Assembly (NCBI GenBank): GCA_910574635.1
Contig: CAJTCG010000001.1
Coordinates: 248,001-312,000, forward strand
DNA from: Oscillospiraceae bacterium
GTDB lineage: Bacteria; Bacillota; Clostridia; Oscillospirales; Oscillospiraceae
Direction: 5' to 3'
Length of the DNA stretch: 64,000 nt
Shown here: positions 1-8,874 of the stretch, in pieces
Numbering within the stretch: the first letter of the stretch is position 1
Layout: each line of letters opens with the position of its first letter
The notes under the pieces: generated by a model
Told to the model about the DNA's origin: nothing
Seen by the model: the letters and a program-made list of their open reading frames with translations, nothing else
The model's database searches: none
Made by a program: the position numbers and the translations under genes

Positions 1-183
1 AGTGAACTTCTGTTTAAGTACTGCTGCGAGAATTCTACGGAGTTATCCTATATTTTCACAAAGTTGAAATATCACTAATTTGTGACATTTCAGGCTATTA
101 TTTTAGCTAAGCAAGTCATTGCTGTGATACTCTTGTAACATTCGTAGCCGATAATAAAGATTAGCGAAAAAGGTTTTTCCATA
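1..183. other. Non-coding left edge of window
   Basis: AT-rich sequence without a credible ORF or RNA gene. The window cuts into whatever precedes it, so an element end could lie just outside. Nothing else is visible here. Confidence 0.4.
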
Positions 184-231
184 GAAAACAGCCAGCGGGC
201 AAGTCTTTTTCTTTCCCTGCTGGCTGTTTTC
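184..231 (-). terminator. Intrinsic terminator downstream of XRE gene
   Basis: A perfect 13-bp inverted repeat (GAAAACAGCCAGC at 184-196, complement at 219-231) surrounds a 22-base loop. It sits 60 bases after the stop of the minus-strand regulator at 293-655. The arms end in A/T runs on both sides, so it could act in both directions. Confidence 0.7.
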
Positions 232-292
232 TTTATTTTCTGAAAATAAATACATTCTTATGGATCGGCAGAATGGTATGCTGCCAAATACG

Positions 293-655
293 CTATTCCA
301 TACGGTCCTCCTCTTTATTCTGACGGGCTAATAGTTTCTCTGCAAGAAAGTCCAGCGTTTCAAGGAGCAGCAGTTGGTTGGAGCGGCTACAGACCCTGAA
401 TTTTCCGAGGAAACGATTTATCTCCTCTTCCTGCTGATCCGGCTCCACGTTGAACAGATCGCTTGTCGTAAGTCCCAAGCGATTGACAATCGGGAACAGG
501 ATCTCATAGGATGGATTAACACTTGCATTCTCTATGCACTGGATCATCTTGATTGAAACGCCTGTTTCGTCCGCCAATTCCTGCTGTGTCAGATCGCAGG
601 CCTTTCTTGCGTCATGGATACGGGTGCCTAAGTATTGCAGTCTGTCTTCCGGCAT
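293..655 (-). CDS. XRE-family helix-turn-helix regulator
   Basis: 120 aa. The N-terminal part (about residues 10-68) is a classic Cro/C1 HTH: TQQELADETGVS followed by the recognition segment IKMIQCIENASVNPS. The C-terminal 50 residues are acidic and helical, possibly for dimerisation. The ATG is preceded by GAGGTGAT in the minus orientation, a good ribosome site. It lies alone, divergent from the next regulator, with a hairpin terminator behind it. Single-domain XRE proteins of this kind usually repress their own promoter or control excision of a mobile element. That role is inferred only from its position near the recombinase cluster; its targets are unknown. Confidence 0.85.
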   Translation of the reverse strand: MPEDRLQYLGTRIHDARKACDLTQQELADETGVSIKMIQCIENASVNPSYEILFPIVNRLGLTTSDLFNVEPDQQEEEINRFLGKFRVCSRSNQLLLLETLDFLAEKLLARQNKEEDRME

Positions 656-1153
656 GATTTATCACCTCAAATACATTCTATATTGCCGGTTTTGACATTT
701 ACACTCCTAAATAACGCCTATTAAATAGGTAAAATCTTGCTTGCTTTATAAATAAAATTTTGCTCCCGCTGAAAGGCCAATAAAAAAACGGCTTTTCACA
801 GCAGGGGCTTATAAAACGTCTGCCTATGATTTGCCGGTGGGAGAAAATCATGGGTATTTTTCTTGTCTACACTAAAACAGATAATCCGCCAAAAAAATTG
901 GTGCTTCGTATGCGGATATCCCTAAGTTAAAAACCGCAAAATTCGACCTATTTTTTACGCAGTACTTCGCTGTTTTACTTGCATGGATACAAACCGCCAG
1001 AGAGCATACCAAGCTCTCTGGCAGTTTGTTTTGTCTGTTTTTGTCGAATGACTGGATACATAAGCGCTTATGGCAGCCCTACATAGCCAAGTACCCGTGA
1101 CCCTTCAGTCTCAGCCTGCGCACCCAAAAAAATTTGAGATTGGAGTAGGCAAA
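656..1153. other. Intergenic region between two XRE genes, with terminator-like hairpin
   Basis: About 500 AT-rich bases. A 15-bp stem with one mismatch (990-1004 with 1014-1028) is followed by TTTTG and looks like a plus-strand terminator. Upstream of it is a 26-codon reading frame (850-930, ATG after GGGAG) that could be a tiny ORF, but it has no recognisable feature. Promoters for the flanking genes must lie here; I could not assign them confidently. Confidence 0.45.
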
Positions 1154-1438
1154 ATGCACTATGACATGAAAAAGTGTGGAGCGCGCATCCAGCAGCTTCG
1201 CAAAGCGAAAGGAATGACACAGGAGGAACTGTCCGCAGTGTTGGGAATTGGCGACCGGCATCTGCGGAAAATTGAAAGTGGGGAAAGAGGCCCGTCCACT
1301 GAAATTTTTGTCGAGCTGTCCGAACTCTTTCATGTTTCCTTGGACTACATCATCGTAGGCAAGAAACCGCAGGATAATCTGAAGAAAAGGCTCTTCGCTG
1401 TGATCCAGGAGCTGTCCGCAGTGACGGATGAGTTATAA
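1154..1438 (+). CDS. XRE-family helix-turn-helix regulator
   Basis: 94 aa, starting at the ATG at 1154, which has GGAG eight bases upstream; an in-frame upstream start at 1070 would add 28 residues unlike any regulator. The HTH occupies about residues 6-62, with MTQEELSAVLGIGDRHLRKIESG as the helix-turn-helix core (written here as two parts: MTQEELSAVLGIG and DRHLRKIESG). The tail KKRLFAVIQELS is helical. Probably a small autoregulated repressor linked to the mobile element that follows. It differs from the 293-655 protein in sequence, so the two are not a recent duplication. A GC-rich 8-bp hairpin (1439-1457) follows the stop directly. Confidence 0.85.
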   Translation: MHYDMKKCGARIQQLRKAKGMTQEELSAVLGIGDRHLRKIESGERGPSTEIFVELSELFHVSLDYIIVGKKPQDNLKKRLFAVIQELSAVTDEL

Positions 1439-1845
1439 CCGGCCCTAAAAGGGCCGGAAAATTGGACCAAAGCGGCCCTACTGGGACCTAACAAAATATC
1501 TTGCGCTCCGTTAAACTTTAATCACAGCCACAAAATGCGGCTGGATGTACCTTGAAAATTTCATACCAGCAGTACGGATCACCACGCAGACAGACGCACA
1601 GCGCGCGCCATGACCCGGAGGGGACAAGTTCCCCTCCGGGCCGCGATAAAGCCTGTGCGGGGCAGTTTTGGCAAAACTGTCCGTCACGATTCGGGTTGAA
1701 AGCAGTAGAGACCCCCAGCGTGTGCCTGCGAAGGTCCGCCAAGCCTTATCCGTTACTGTTCCCTATACCTCATCGGGGGGCGAGCTGCAAATACGATGAG
1801 TAACGAGAAGAAACCCAAAATGACAATTAGGGGTAATTTACGGAT
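1439..1845. other. Non-coding region with three hairpins upstream of helicase
   Basis: No convincing ORF. Three stems are visible: CCGGCCCT/AGGGCCGG at 1439-1457; a perfect 10-bp stem CCCGGAGGGG/CCCCTCCGGG at 1614-1640; and CAGTTTT/AAAACTG at 1663-1679. Clustered hairpins just upstream of a helicase and recombinase module could be a regulatory leader, a recombination site or a single-strand origin. None of these is shown by the sequence. Confidence 0.45.
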
Positions 1846-3780
1846 ATGAATATCAATGACAGGCAGAATGCCCATAACGATATCGATCACATTTTCAAAA
1901 ACCTTTTTCCCGCCCAGGCCATGCCGGAGCGCCCGGAGCAGATCGCCCTGAGCCACCGGATGCTGGATGCCATGCTGGAGGGCGGTATCGCCCTGTGTGA
2001 CGCCGGAACGGGGATCGGCAAGACCTACGCCTATCTGGTGGCCGGGACGGTGTTCAGCCGTTTCCGGGCCGCCAGCGGGCTGGAGGCTCTGCCCATCCTT
2101 ATCTCCACCTCCAGCATCGCCCTCCAGACAGCGGTGCGGGATGAATACCTGCCCTTCCTCTCCGGCCTGCTGCTGGAGGACGAGCAGATCAGCCAGCCCA
2201 TCCAGGCGGTGATCCGCAAGGGCAAGGGCCACTATGTGTGTGATGAACGGCTGGAACGGCGGCTGGGCCAGTTGGATCTCAGCAAAAAGAACTGGAGAGC
2301 CGGAGCCGCCCTGCTCACATTGCGGAACGAGCTGGACATGGACGAAGCCGCCCATCTCAGCAGCTACGACCGGGAGCGCGTCTGTGTTCCCCATACCTGC
2401 GACTGCCAGCGGGAGAACTGCCGGTATCTGCTGTTCCTGGAACGCTGCGGTAACGGTCTTTTTCTCTTCCAGATCTGCAACCACAATCTGCTGCTGGCGG
2501 ACGCCATCCACCGGAGCAGCGGGCGCAGACCCATCCTCCCGGATGCCAGCGTCCTGGTCATAGATGAGGCCCACAAGCTGCCGGACGCGGCCCGCCAGAT
2601 GTTTGGCACGACCTTGGGTGCAGAGGATATCCGCACCCTCTCCCGCAGTCTCCGGGCCGAGCGGTTCCTGCTGGCGGCGGAGCTGTGGCATGACGCCGCC
2701 GCGCCTCTGGTGCGGAAGTTGTCCAGGCCAGCGGAGGAAGGACATTCCTTCGACACCTACGCCAGACTGCTGGCCGCACCGGAGCGCAAGCTGAAGGTGA
2801 TCCACCGCCAGCTCAAGGACCTGCTGACACGCGGTACCCGCAGGCAGGTGGAAAGCCTCACCAAAACGGTGTCCCTGTTCCGCAGGGATCACGATGGCAT
2901 GGTGCTGTACGCCATGGACGATAGACAAGGCGGCACAATGCTGTGTGCCACCATCTCCGACCTGACCGCCCAGTTCCGCCAGACGCTCTGGCGGCAGTTG
3001 CGGCCTGTGATCCTCACCTCCGGCACGATGGCCGTGGGCGAGGACTTCCGGCGCTTCAAAGAGGAAACGGGCCTGCTGGCGGACAGCCGGGTAATGGAAT
3101 CCGTCTCCCTCTCGCCGTTCGACTACGAGAAGAACTGTCTGCTGTACCTGCCGCGGCATCCGCCCCACCAGAAAGCAGCGGATTATTATCATCAGCTTGC
3201 CGGGGAGATCGCTGCGCTGCTGAAAGCGGCCCAGGGCCATGCCTTGGTGCTGTTTACCTCCTACGCCGCCATGTCCGCTGTGAAGGAGCGGCTGAAGGGG
3301 AAAACACCCTATCCGCTGTTTACCATGGGCCGGAACGCGGTACATACCATGGAGCAGTTCAAAAGCCAGCCAGGGAGTGTCCTGCTGGCCACCGGGGCCG
3401 CCTGGGAGGGTTTCGACTTCCCTGGTGACTGCGTGTCCCTGCTGATCATCCCCCGCCTGCCCTTCGCCGTCCCGGACGCTCTGAAAGAAAAAGAGCGGGA
3501 AAAGTACCCAGGCTTAAAATCGTTCATCCGGGCCGTGGCGGTGCCAGAGATGCAGATCAAGCTCAAGCAGGGCTTTGGGCGGGCCATCCGCACCGAGACA
3601 GATACCTGCGTCATCGCCATTCTGGATGAGCGGGTAGCAAAGGGCCAGCGATACCGCAGGGATGTGCTGGCGGCTCTGCCAGAGATGCCGGTCACTGGCA
3701 GCCTGCGGGAAGTGGAGCAGTTTATCCGCAGAGTCAAAGCAGATGATTACTTCCAGGAGGTGTCCGCATGGTCGATGTAA
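1846..3780 (+). CDS. DinG/XPD-family ATP-dependent DNA helicase of mobile element
   Basis: 644 aa superfamily 2 helicase. Walker A is DAGTGIGKT (about residues 52-60); the Walker B/DEAH box is VLVIDEAHKL (about 235-244); motif VI is GFGRAIRTETD near residue 575. Cysteines in HYVCDERL and in CVPHTCDCQRENC are placed where XPD-like enzymes bind a 4Fe-4S cluster. The family unwinds 5'-3' on DNA, and DinG in particular removes R-loops and protein blocks. Here it is the first gene of a helicase-recombinase module, overlapping a small ORF and followed by three serine recombinases, so it probably helps processing or replication of the element rather than acting as the housekeeping DinG. The SD (AGGGG) is 12 bases from the ATG, rather far. 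Confidence 0.88.
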   Translation: MNINDRQNAHNDIDHIFKNLFPAQAMPERPEQIALSHRMLDAMLEGGIALCDAGTGIGKTYAYLVAGTVFSRFRAASGLEALPILISTSSIALQTAVRDEYLPFLSGLLLEDEQISQPIQAVIRKGKGHYVCDERLERRLGQLDLSKKNWRAGAALLTLRNELDMDEAAHLSSYDRERVCVPHTCDCQRENCRYLLFLERCGNGLFLFQICNHNLLLADAIHRSSGRRPILPDASVLVIDEAHKLPDAARQMFGTTLGAEDIRTLSRSLRAERFLLAAELWHDAAAPLVRKLSRPAEEGHSFDTYARLLAAPERKLKVIHRQLKDLLTRGTRRQVESLTKTVSLFRRDHDGMVLYAMDDRQGGTMLCATISDLTAQFRQTLWRQLRPVILTSGTMAVGEDFRRFKEETGLLADSRVMESVSLSPFDYEKNCLLYLPRHPPHQKAADYYHQLAGEIAALLKAAQGHALVLFTSYAAMSAVKERLKGKTPYPLFTMGRNAVHTMEQFKSQPGSVLLATGAAWEGFDFPGDCVSLLIIPRLPFAVPDALKEKEREKYPGLKSFIRAVAVPEMQIKLKQGFGRAIRTETDTCVIAILDERVAKGQRYRRDVLAALPEMPVTGSLREVEQFIRRVKADDYFQEVSAWSM

Positions 3781-3917
3781 AAAACGAAATGCGGTACATT
3801 TTGATAATACGCCTGCTGGAACGGGCCGCAGAGGCTGGTCTGCTGTCTGCGGAGGAATTGTGTACCGCCAAAGGGCTGGCGCTGGAGCGGTATCGCCCAG
3901 CGACTGTTTGGGAATAG
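3768..3917 (+). CDS. Small ORF overlapping helicase gene
   Basis: 49 aa, too short to stand out but well supported. Its ATG (3768) lies inside the last codons of the helicase gene and is preceded by a perfect AGGAGG (3755-3760) seven bases upstream, so the two are translationally coupled. The predicted protein has an N-terminal helix (YILIIRLLERAAEAGLLS) and ends in RYRPATVWE. The pattern, a short helix followed by GLLSAEE, recalls SHOCT-like small proteins, but this is a loose resemblance. Function unknown; its conserved-looking position suggests a helper of the helicase or recombinases. Confidence 0.6.
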   Translation: MVDVKNEMRYILIIRLLERAAEAGLLSAEELCTAKGLALERYRPATVWE

Positions 3918-3982
3918 TGATAGCTTTTCCCGCCAAGGTGTGGTAGTGTTGTCCCTACCCAGAGGAAAGGAGGCCGCACCAG

Positions 3983-5539
3983 ATGAGCAGCAATGTAATC
4001 ATCATCCCACCCAACGAGAGCAAGCCCGATACCCTGCGGGTGGCGGCATACTGCCGGGTCAGCTCTGATTCCTCCGACCAGCTTCATTCCTACGCTGCGC
4101 AGATCCGCAAATACACCGAGGAGATCGGTCACCATGAGGGCTGGGAGTTGGTGGACATCTACGCGGACGAGGGTCTGACTGGCACTCGAATGGACAAGCG
4201 GGAGGACTTCAACCGTATGCTTTCCGACTGCCGGAAGGGCAGGATCGACAAAGTGCTGGTGAAGTCCGTCTCCCGCTTCGCCCGGAATACAAAGGACTGC
4301 CTCGCTGTCCTGCGGGAGTTGATGTCCCTGGGTGTGACTGTCTACTTCGAAAAAGAGAATATCAACACGGAGACGCTCACCACCGAACTGATGGTGAGCG
4401 TCTCCGGCGCTCTGGCCCAGCAGGAATCCATCTCCATATCCCAGAACCAGCGTATCAGCTACAAGCGGCGGATGGAACGAGGTGAGTTCATCACCTGCAA
4501 AGCGCCGTTCGGATACCGGCTCATAGATGGAAAAAATTTGGAGATCGTTCCAGCGGAAGCGGAGCAGGTGCGCTGGATCTTCAACGCCTACCTGGGCGGA
4601 CATAGTCTGGCATGGATCGCGGAGCAGATGACACAAAAGGGCTTCCGAACAACAGACGGCAGGCCCTATTGGCAGGAGACCACCGTCCTGTACCTGTTGA
4701 CGAATGAAAAATATGTGGGGGATTCCCTCTGCCAGAAAACATTCACGACTGAATTTCCATATGTAGAAAAGCGAAATCAGGGAGAAGTGGATCAATACTA
4801 CACGGAACATACCCACCCAGCCATCATCACAAAAGAGATGTTTGAGAAAGCGCGTGATCTGCGCCTGCGGAGGGCGCAGCGGAACTATGCTCCCAAAGCG
4901 ACCTACCCGCTGACGTTGAAAATCGTCTGTGGGAACTGCGAAACGCCTTTTATCAGGCGCACAACAAAAAAGGGATATGTTTCCTGGGCCTGCCGGAAGC
5001 ATGATGACAGGGCGGCGGACTGCCCCATAGGCAGAATACCCGAAACGGAGATTTACGCCGCTTTCGTTCGGATGTACAACAAACTCAGGCTCCATGAGGG
5101 GATCATCCTGACCCCCGCCCTCACACAGCTTCAGGAGCTGAACAACGCTCTGCAACGAGGGAACCCTGCTATGCTGGAGATCAACAAGGCCATTGCCGCC
5201 GCCTCTGAGCAGAGCTACAAGGTCACCGCACTCCAAAGCAAGGGCCTGCTGGACGCCGCCGTCTGCTCCGCCAAGCTGATGGACATTGAGGCCAAGCTGG
5301 TGGAACTGCGGAGGGAGCGCCGCCGCCTGCTGAAGAACGAGGACATCGAGGCGGTCATAGACACCCTGCGGCAGACGGCGAACCTCATCCACAGCGGCCC
5401 GGAACGGTTGGAACGCTTCGATGAAGCCCTGTTTGCAGACTTGGTAGAGAAGATCATCGTGGAGTCCCAGACCCGCATCCGGTTCCGACTTTACGGTGGG
5501 AACGAACTGACAGAACGGCTTCGGGAGGTGGGCAGATGA
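3983..5539 (+). CDS. Large serine recombinase (first of three)
   Basis: 518 aa. The resolvase catalytic domain (about residues 18-165) has the nucleophile in AAYCRVSS (Ser27) and the arginine motif SVSRFARN. A recombinase domain (about 175-280) and a zinc ribbon (CGNCETPF ... CRKHDDRAADC) follow, then a long coiled coil (about 370-460) typical of large serine integrases. Such enzymes cut and join attachment sites to integrate or excise elements without homology. SD AAAGGAGG lies upstream of ATG. It overlaps the next gene by four bases (ATGA), so the recombinase trio is one operon. Tandem arrangement suggests the proteins work together, as CcrA/CcrB do in SCC elements. Confidence 0.93.
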   Translation: MSSNVIIIPPNESKPDTLRVAAYCRVSSDSSDQLHSYAAQIRKYTEEIGHHEGWELVDIYADEGLTGTRMDKREDFNRMLSDCRKGRIDKVLVKSVSRFARNTKDCLAVLRELMSLGVTVYFEKENINTETLTTELMVSVSGALAQQESISISQNQRISYKRRMERGEFITCKAPFGYRLIDGKNLEIVPAEAEQVRWIFNAYLGGHSLAWIAEQMTQKGFRTTDGRPYWQETTVLYLLTNEKYVGDSLCQKTFTTEFPYVEKRNQGEVDQYYTEHTHPAIITKEMFEKARDLRLRRAQRNYAPKATYPLTLKIVCGNCETPFIRRTTKKGYVSWACRKHDDRAADCPIGRIPETEIYAAFVRMYNKLRLHEGIILTPALTQLQELNNALQRGNPAMLEINKAIAAASEQSYKVTALQSKGLLDAAVCSAKLMDIEAKLVELRRERRRLLKNEDIEAVIDTLRQTANLIHSGPERLERFDEALFADLVEKIIVESQTRIRFRLYGGNELTERLREVGR

Positions 5540-6315
5540 GCAACCGAAAGATTTTATACGGCTATCAAATCCAATACGGCGAGCTGGCCGTCATCCCCCA
5601 AGAGGCGGAGGTTGTCCAGCGGATCGCCACGCTGTACCTCAATGGACTGTCCTATCAGAAAATCAGCGACATCCTCAACCATGACGCCGTCCCGTTCAGC
5701 GCGGAGGCTCCCCTCTGGAACAAGCACAAGGTAAAGCGTCTGCTGGAGAATCCCCGCTACACCGGGGTGGACGGGTATCCAGCCATCATGGCTCAGGATG
5801 ATTTTGATACCATTCAGCGTATCATTCAAGAAAAGACTTCCAATTATACCAAGGCCGAGAACCGTCCCGCCCAGCGACTCAAGGCTTACCTGCGCTGTGG
5901 GAGCTGCGGCGGACGGCTTCTGGGCATGGGCGGAAAAGGACAGCGGAGGGACACGCTGTACCTGCGGTGTGAACACTGCAAGATGCTGGTCACACTTCCC
6001 GATGCCGACCTGATGAGCGAGGTATCCCGCCAGATGGCAGAGCATGACGCCCCTACTGAAGAAGCCTACATCCCTTCTGCGGACACTGTCCGCCTGACCA
6101 ACGCCATCAATCGGGGGCTGGAACATCCCGACAAGCCAGAGGATGTTGTATCCCTGATTTTGCAGGGCGTCTCCGCCCGGTATGACTGCTGCCCCGCCCC
6201 AACTGAATCTGAAATCTCCAACCGCCCAGCCGAGGTGGACTTTAAGTCCTTCGGTCAGGCGGTTTCTCATATTACCATCACAGGTGAAAATATCGTGACT
6301 GTATACTTCAAATAG
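5536..6315 (+). CDS. Recombinase-like protein lacking the catalytic domain
   Basis: 259 aa. The sequence starts directly in the recombinase DNA-binding domain (SYQKISDILNH, LENPRYTGVDGYPAI) and continues into a zinc ribbon (CGSCGG ... CEHC). There is no resolvase domain, no catalytic serine and no YCRVS motif. The ATG overlaps the stop of the upstream recombinase (ATGA) and the downstream recombinase starts 18 bases later, so it is an intact coupled gene and not a leftover fragment; no catalytic domain is encoded in any frame just upstream except the neighbour itself. Likely role: accessory DNA-binding subunit or directionality factor for the flanking recombinases. That role is inference. Confidence 0.85.
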   Translation: MSNRKILYGYQIQYGELAVIPQEAEVVQRIATLYLNGLSYQKISDILNHDAVPFSAEAPLWNKHKVKRLLENPRYTGVDGYPAIMAQDDFDTIQRIIQEKTSNYTKAENRPAQRLKAYLRCGSCGGRLLGMGGKGQRRDTLYLRCEHCKMLVTLPDADLMSEVSRQMAEHDAPTEEAYIPSADTVRLTNAINRGLEHPDKPEDVVSLILQGVSARYDCCPAPTESEISNRPAEVDFKSFGQAVSHITITGENIVTVYFK

Positions 6316-6333
6316 GCTGGAAAGGAGATCGTT

Positions 6334-7977
6334 ATGGCACAAGAAACACTGGAACGTAGGGTGCGCGTCATCCCCGCCACACGGCCCGCAAACAGGCCCA
6401 GTGGCCCACGCAGGAGCGGAAAGCAGCGGGTGGCCGCTTACTGCCGGGTGTCCACCGACAGTGAGGAGCAGCTCAACAGCTACGCTGCCCAGATGAGCCA
6501 CTACACACAGAAGATCGAGGAGAATCCCGATTGGGAAATGGCTGGCGTGTTTGCAGACGAGGGCATCACTGGAACCAGCATGAAAAAGCGGGCGGAGTTC
6601 AACCGGATGATTGCCGCCTGCAAACGGGGCCGCATCGACATGATCCTCACCAAATCCGCCTCCCGGTTCGCCCGGAATACAGTAGACTGCCTCAAAGTTA
6701 TCCGGGAACTCAAGGCCAGAGGCATCGCTGTGATCTTTGAAAAAGAAAACATCAATACATTAACGGAGTCCAGCGAGTTCCTCATCACCCTGTTCAGCAG
6801 CTTCTCCCAGGCAGAAAGCGAGTCCATGAGCCTGAACATCATCCCTGGGGTACGCCAGAGCATGAAAGAGGGCAACGTTCCCTTTCAGTACAGCAGGACG
6901 CTGGGATATCGCAAAGGGCCGGACGGCAAGCCGGAGATCGACCCGGAGGAGGCCGAAACGGTACGGCTGATCTACACCCGCTACCTGGAGGGCCGCAGCC
7001 TTGGGGACATCCAGCGGGAGCTGGTAGAGAAGAACATCCCCACGGCGGAGGGCATCCAGGGTTGGTCGCGGCAGGTGATCCAGAATATCCTGACCAGCGA
7101 GAAGTACATCGGTGACGGCCTGCGTCAGAAAACCTACACCACCGGCCCCATCGGCAATAAAAAGGTCGTGAAAAACAACGGCGAGCTGCCCATGTACTAC
7201 ACCAAGGATCACCACCCCGCCATCATCCCCAGAGAGATCTACTACCGAGTGAAAGAGGAGATGGCCCGCCGGGCCAGCAAGCGGAAGGTAATGCAGAAAA
7301 CCGGGAAAACCGAGCAGGGTAAATATTCCGCCAAGTACGCCCTCAGTGAACTGCTGATCTGCGGGGAGTGCGGAACGCCCTATAAGCGATGCACCTGGGC
7401 CAGAAACGGGAGGAAACGAATCGTCTGGCGGTGTGTCTCACGGCTGGAGTTCGGTACGCAATACTGCCACAACTCCCCCACGCTGGACGAGGACAGGCTC
7501 CACAGGGCCATCGTTGCCGCACTGAACGAGTATGGAGCCATTCGGGCCGAGATCAAGGCAGATGTGCTGGAACTGGCGGAGCTGGCCCGAAGCGGCGGCG
7601 AAGGCGGCAGTGTGAGCCTTCCAGAACTGCGGCGGAGGCTGGAGGCCCTGACGGTGGAACAGGCGCATCTGCTGGATGAAATCCTGGAGGATATGGGCAG
7701 CGAGGAGCTAAACACACAGCTCCAGGCGCTGGCGGACGAGAGGCAGAGCGTTCTGGACCAGATCGCGGCCTGCCAGCAGGATGAGGAACAGCGGGAAATT
7801 CAAGCATCCAGACAGCGTGAGATGGAGGAATGGCTGAATCAGCAGCCCATGTGCTTCACGGAGTACGATGACACCCTCACCCGCAGGTTCGTGGAGCGGA
7901 TCACTGTGGTGGATGCCGATACCATCCAGGTCAAGATCAGGGATACGGATGTAGAAATCGAACAGCATCTGTGCTAA
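6334..7977 (+). CDS. Large serine recombinase (third of three)
   Basis: 547 aa. The catalytic serine is Ser40 in AAYCRVSTDS; the arginine motif is SASRFARN. Recombinase domain about residues 185-290, zinc ribbon CGECGTPYKRC plus a later cysteine pair, and a long coiled coil (about 410-505) rich in Glu, Gln and Leu. It resembles the first recombinase in the catalytic part but is clearly divergent, so each may recognise a different site. SD AAAGGAGAT is eight bases upstream of ATG. Same operon as the helicase and the two other recombinases. It probably acts with them in excision and integration of the element. Confidence 0.93.
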   Translation: MAQETLERRVRVIPATRPANRPSGPRRSGKQRVAAYCRVSTDSEEQLNSYAAQMSHYTQKIEENPDWEMAGVFADEGITGTSMKKRAEFNRMIAACKRGRIDMILTKSASRFARNTVDCLKVIRELKARGIAVIFEKENINTLTESSEFLITLFSSFSQAESESMSLNIIPGVRQSMKEGNVPFQYSRTLGYRKGPDGKPEIDPEEAETVRLIYTRYLEGRSLGDIQRELVEKNIPTAEGIQGWSRQVIQNILTSEKYIGDGLRQKTYTTGPIGNKKVVKNNGELPMYYTKDHHPAIIPREIYYRVKEEMARRASKRKVMQKTGKTEQGKYSAKYALSELLICGECGTPYKRCTWARNGRKRIVWRCVSRLEFGTQYCHNSPTLDEDRLHRAIVAALNEYGAIRAEIKADVLELAELARSGGEGGSVSLPELRRRLEALTVEQAHLLDEILEDMGSEELNTQLQALADERQSVLDQIAACQQDEEQREIQASRQREMEEWLNQQPMCFTEYDDTLTRRFVERITVVDADTIQVKIRDTDVEIEQHLC

Positions 7978-8002
7978 GATAGGAATGGAAAGCGAGGGCA
8001 TT

Positions 8003-8755
8003 ATGGCAATCTTCATAACAGGCGATACACACGGCGATTTCACCCGTTTCAAAAAAGACATCTTCTACGAGCAGGCCGAGCTGACCAAGAGCGACTGCGT
8101 TATCATCACGGGAGACTTCGGAGGCATCTGGGACGGCAGCGCCAATGAGAGGTACTGGCTGGACTGGTTGGAGAAGAAACCGTTTACCACCCTGTTCGTC
8201 TCCGGCAATCACGAAAACTATGATCTGCTGGCCGAGCACCCTGTGGAGGAATGGTGCGGTGGGCAGGTACAAAAGATCCGCCCCTCGGTGATCCACCTGA
8301 TGCGGGGGCAGGTCTACAACATCCAAGGAAAAACATTCTTTACGATGGGCGGGGCCAGCAGCCATGACATCAGCGGCGGCATCCTGGAACCGGACGATCC
8401 GCAGTTTAAGAGGAAATGCCGGAGACTGGACGCCAGCGGGGCGCTGTACCGGGTAAACCATCTCTCCTGGTGGAAAGAGGAACTGCCCAGCGAGAAGGAA
8501 TACCAGACCGCCAGGGCCGCTCTGGACAAAGTGGGCTGGGAAGTGGACTACATCATCACCCACTGCTGCCCCACCTCGGTGCAGGATGAACTAAGCGGCG
8601 GATTTTATAAATCCGATACCCTGACCGATTTTCTGGAGGAAGTAAGCCAGCGGTGCCAGTTTAGATATCAGTTTTTCGGACACTATCACACGGATCGGGT
8701 TATACGGGAAAAATATGTTCTGCTGTATGAGCAGATTATCAAACTGAAGATGTGA
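8003..8755 (+). CDS. Calcineurin-like metallophosphoesterase
   Basis: 250 aa from the ATG at 8003 (GAGGG just upstream); the frame stays open to 7985 but that start lacks a free SD. The metallophosphoesterase motifs are complete: GDTHGD (residues 7-12), GDFGGIWD (about 40), SGNHENY (about 72), THCCPT (about 188) and GHYHTD (about 224). These bind two metal ions in phosphatases and nucleases of this fold. It follows the recombinase trio by 25 bases and ends at a strong terminator, so it is the last gene of the module. The substrate is unknown; candidates are a phosphoprotein, a nucleotide or DNA ends. Confidence 0.88.
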   Translation: MAIFITGDTHGDFTRFKKDIFYEQAELTKSDCVIITGDFGGIWDGSANERYWLDWLEKKPFTTLFVSGNHENYDLLAEHPVEEWCGGQVQKIRPSVIHLMRGQVYNIQGKTFFTMGGASSHDISGGILEPDDPQFKRKCRRLDASGALYRVNHLSWWKEELPSEKEYQTARAALDKVGWEVDYIITHCCPTSVQDELSGGFYKSDTLTDFLEEVSQRCQFRYQFFGHYHTDRVIREKYVLLYEQIIKLKM

Positions 8756-8761
8756 AAAGTG

Positions 8762-8803
8762 TCCGGCAGGGTGGGAGAATGGTAGGCTCCTACCTTGCCG
8801 GAT
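8762..8803 (+). terminator. Terminator after recombinase module
   Basis: A 16-bp stem with two G-U pairs, 8762-8777 with 8787-8802, followed by TGCTTTTCC. It directly follows the metallophosphoesterase gene and marks the end of the helicase-recombinase transcription unit. Confidence 0.75.
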
Positions 8804-8815
8804 GCTTTTCCGCTT

Positions 8816-8874
8816 GAACAGTCCTACCAATCTGAACAAATTGTTGTCAGTTGTTCAATCGGGTAGGATTGTTC
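8816..8874. repeat. 24-base imperfect inverted repeat
   Basis: Arms at 8816-8839 and 8851-8874 match at 19 of 24 positions (shared blocks GAACA, TCCTACC and GAACAA) with an 11-base spacer. It starts 13 bases after the terminator. It could be a recombinase or repressor binding site, or the end of a smaller element. It has no T tract. Confidence 0.6.

Noticed and set aside
850..930. 26-codon frame between the two XRE genes
   Set aside because: Has a GGGAG upstream but no conserved feature or context; noted only in the intergenic entry.
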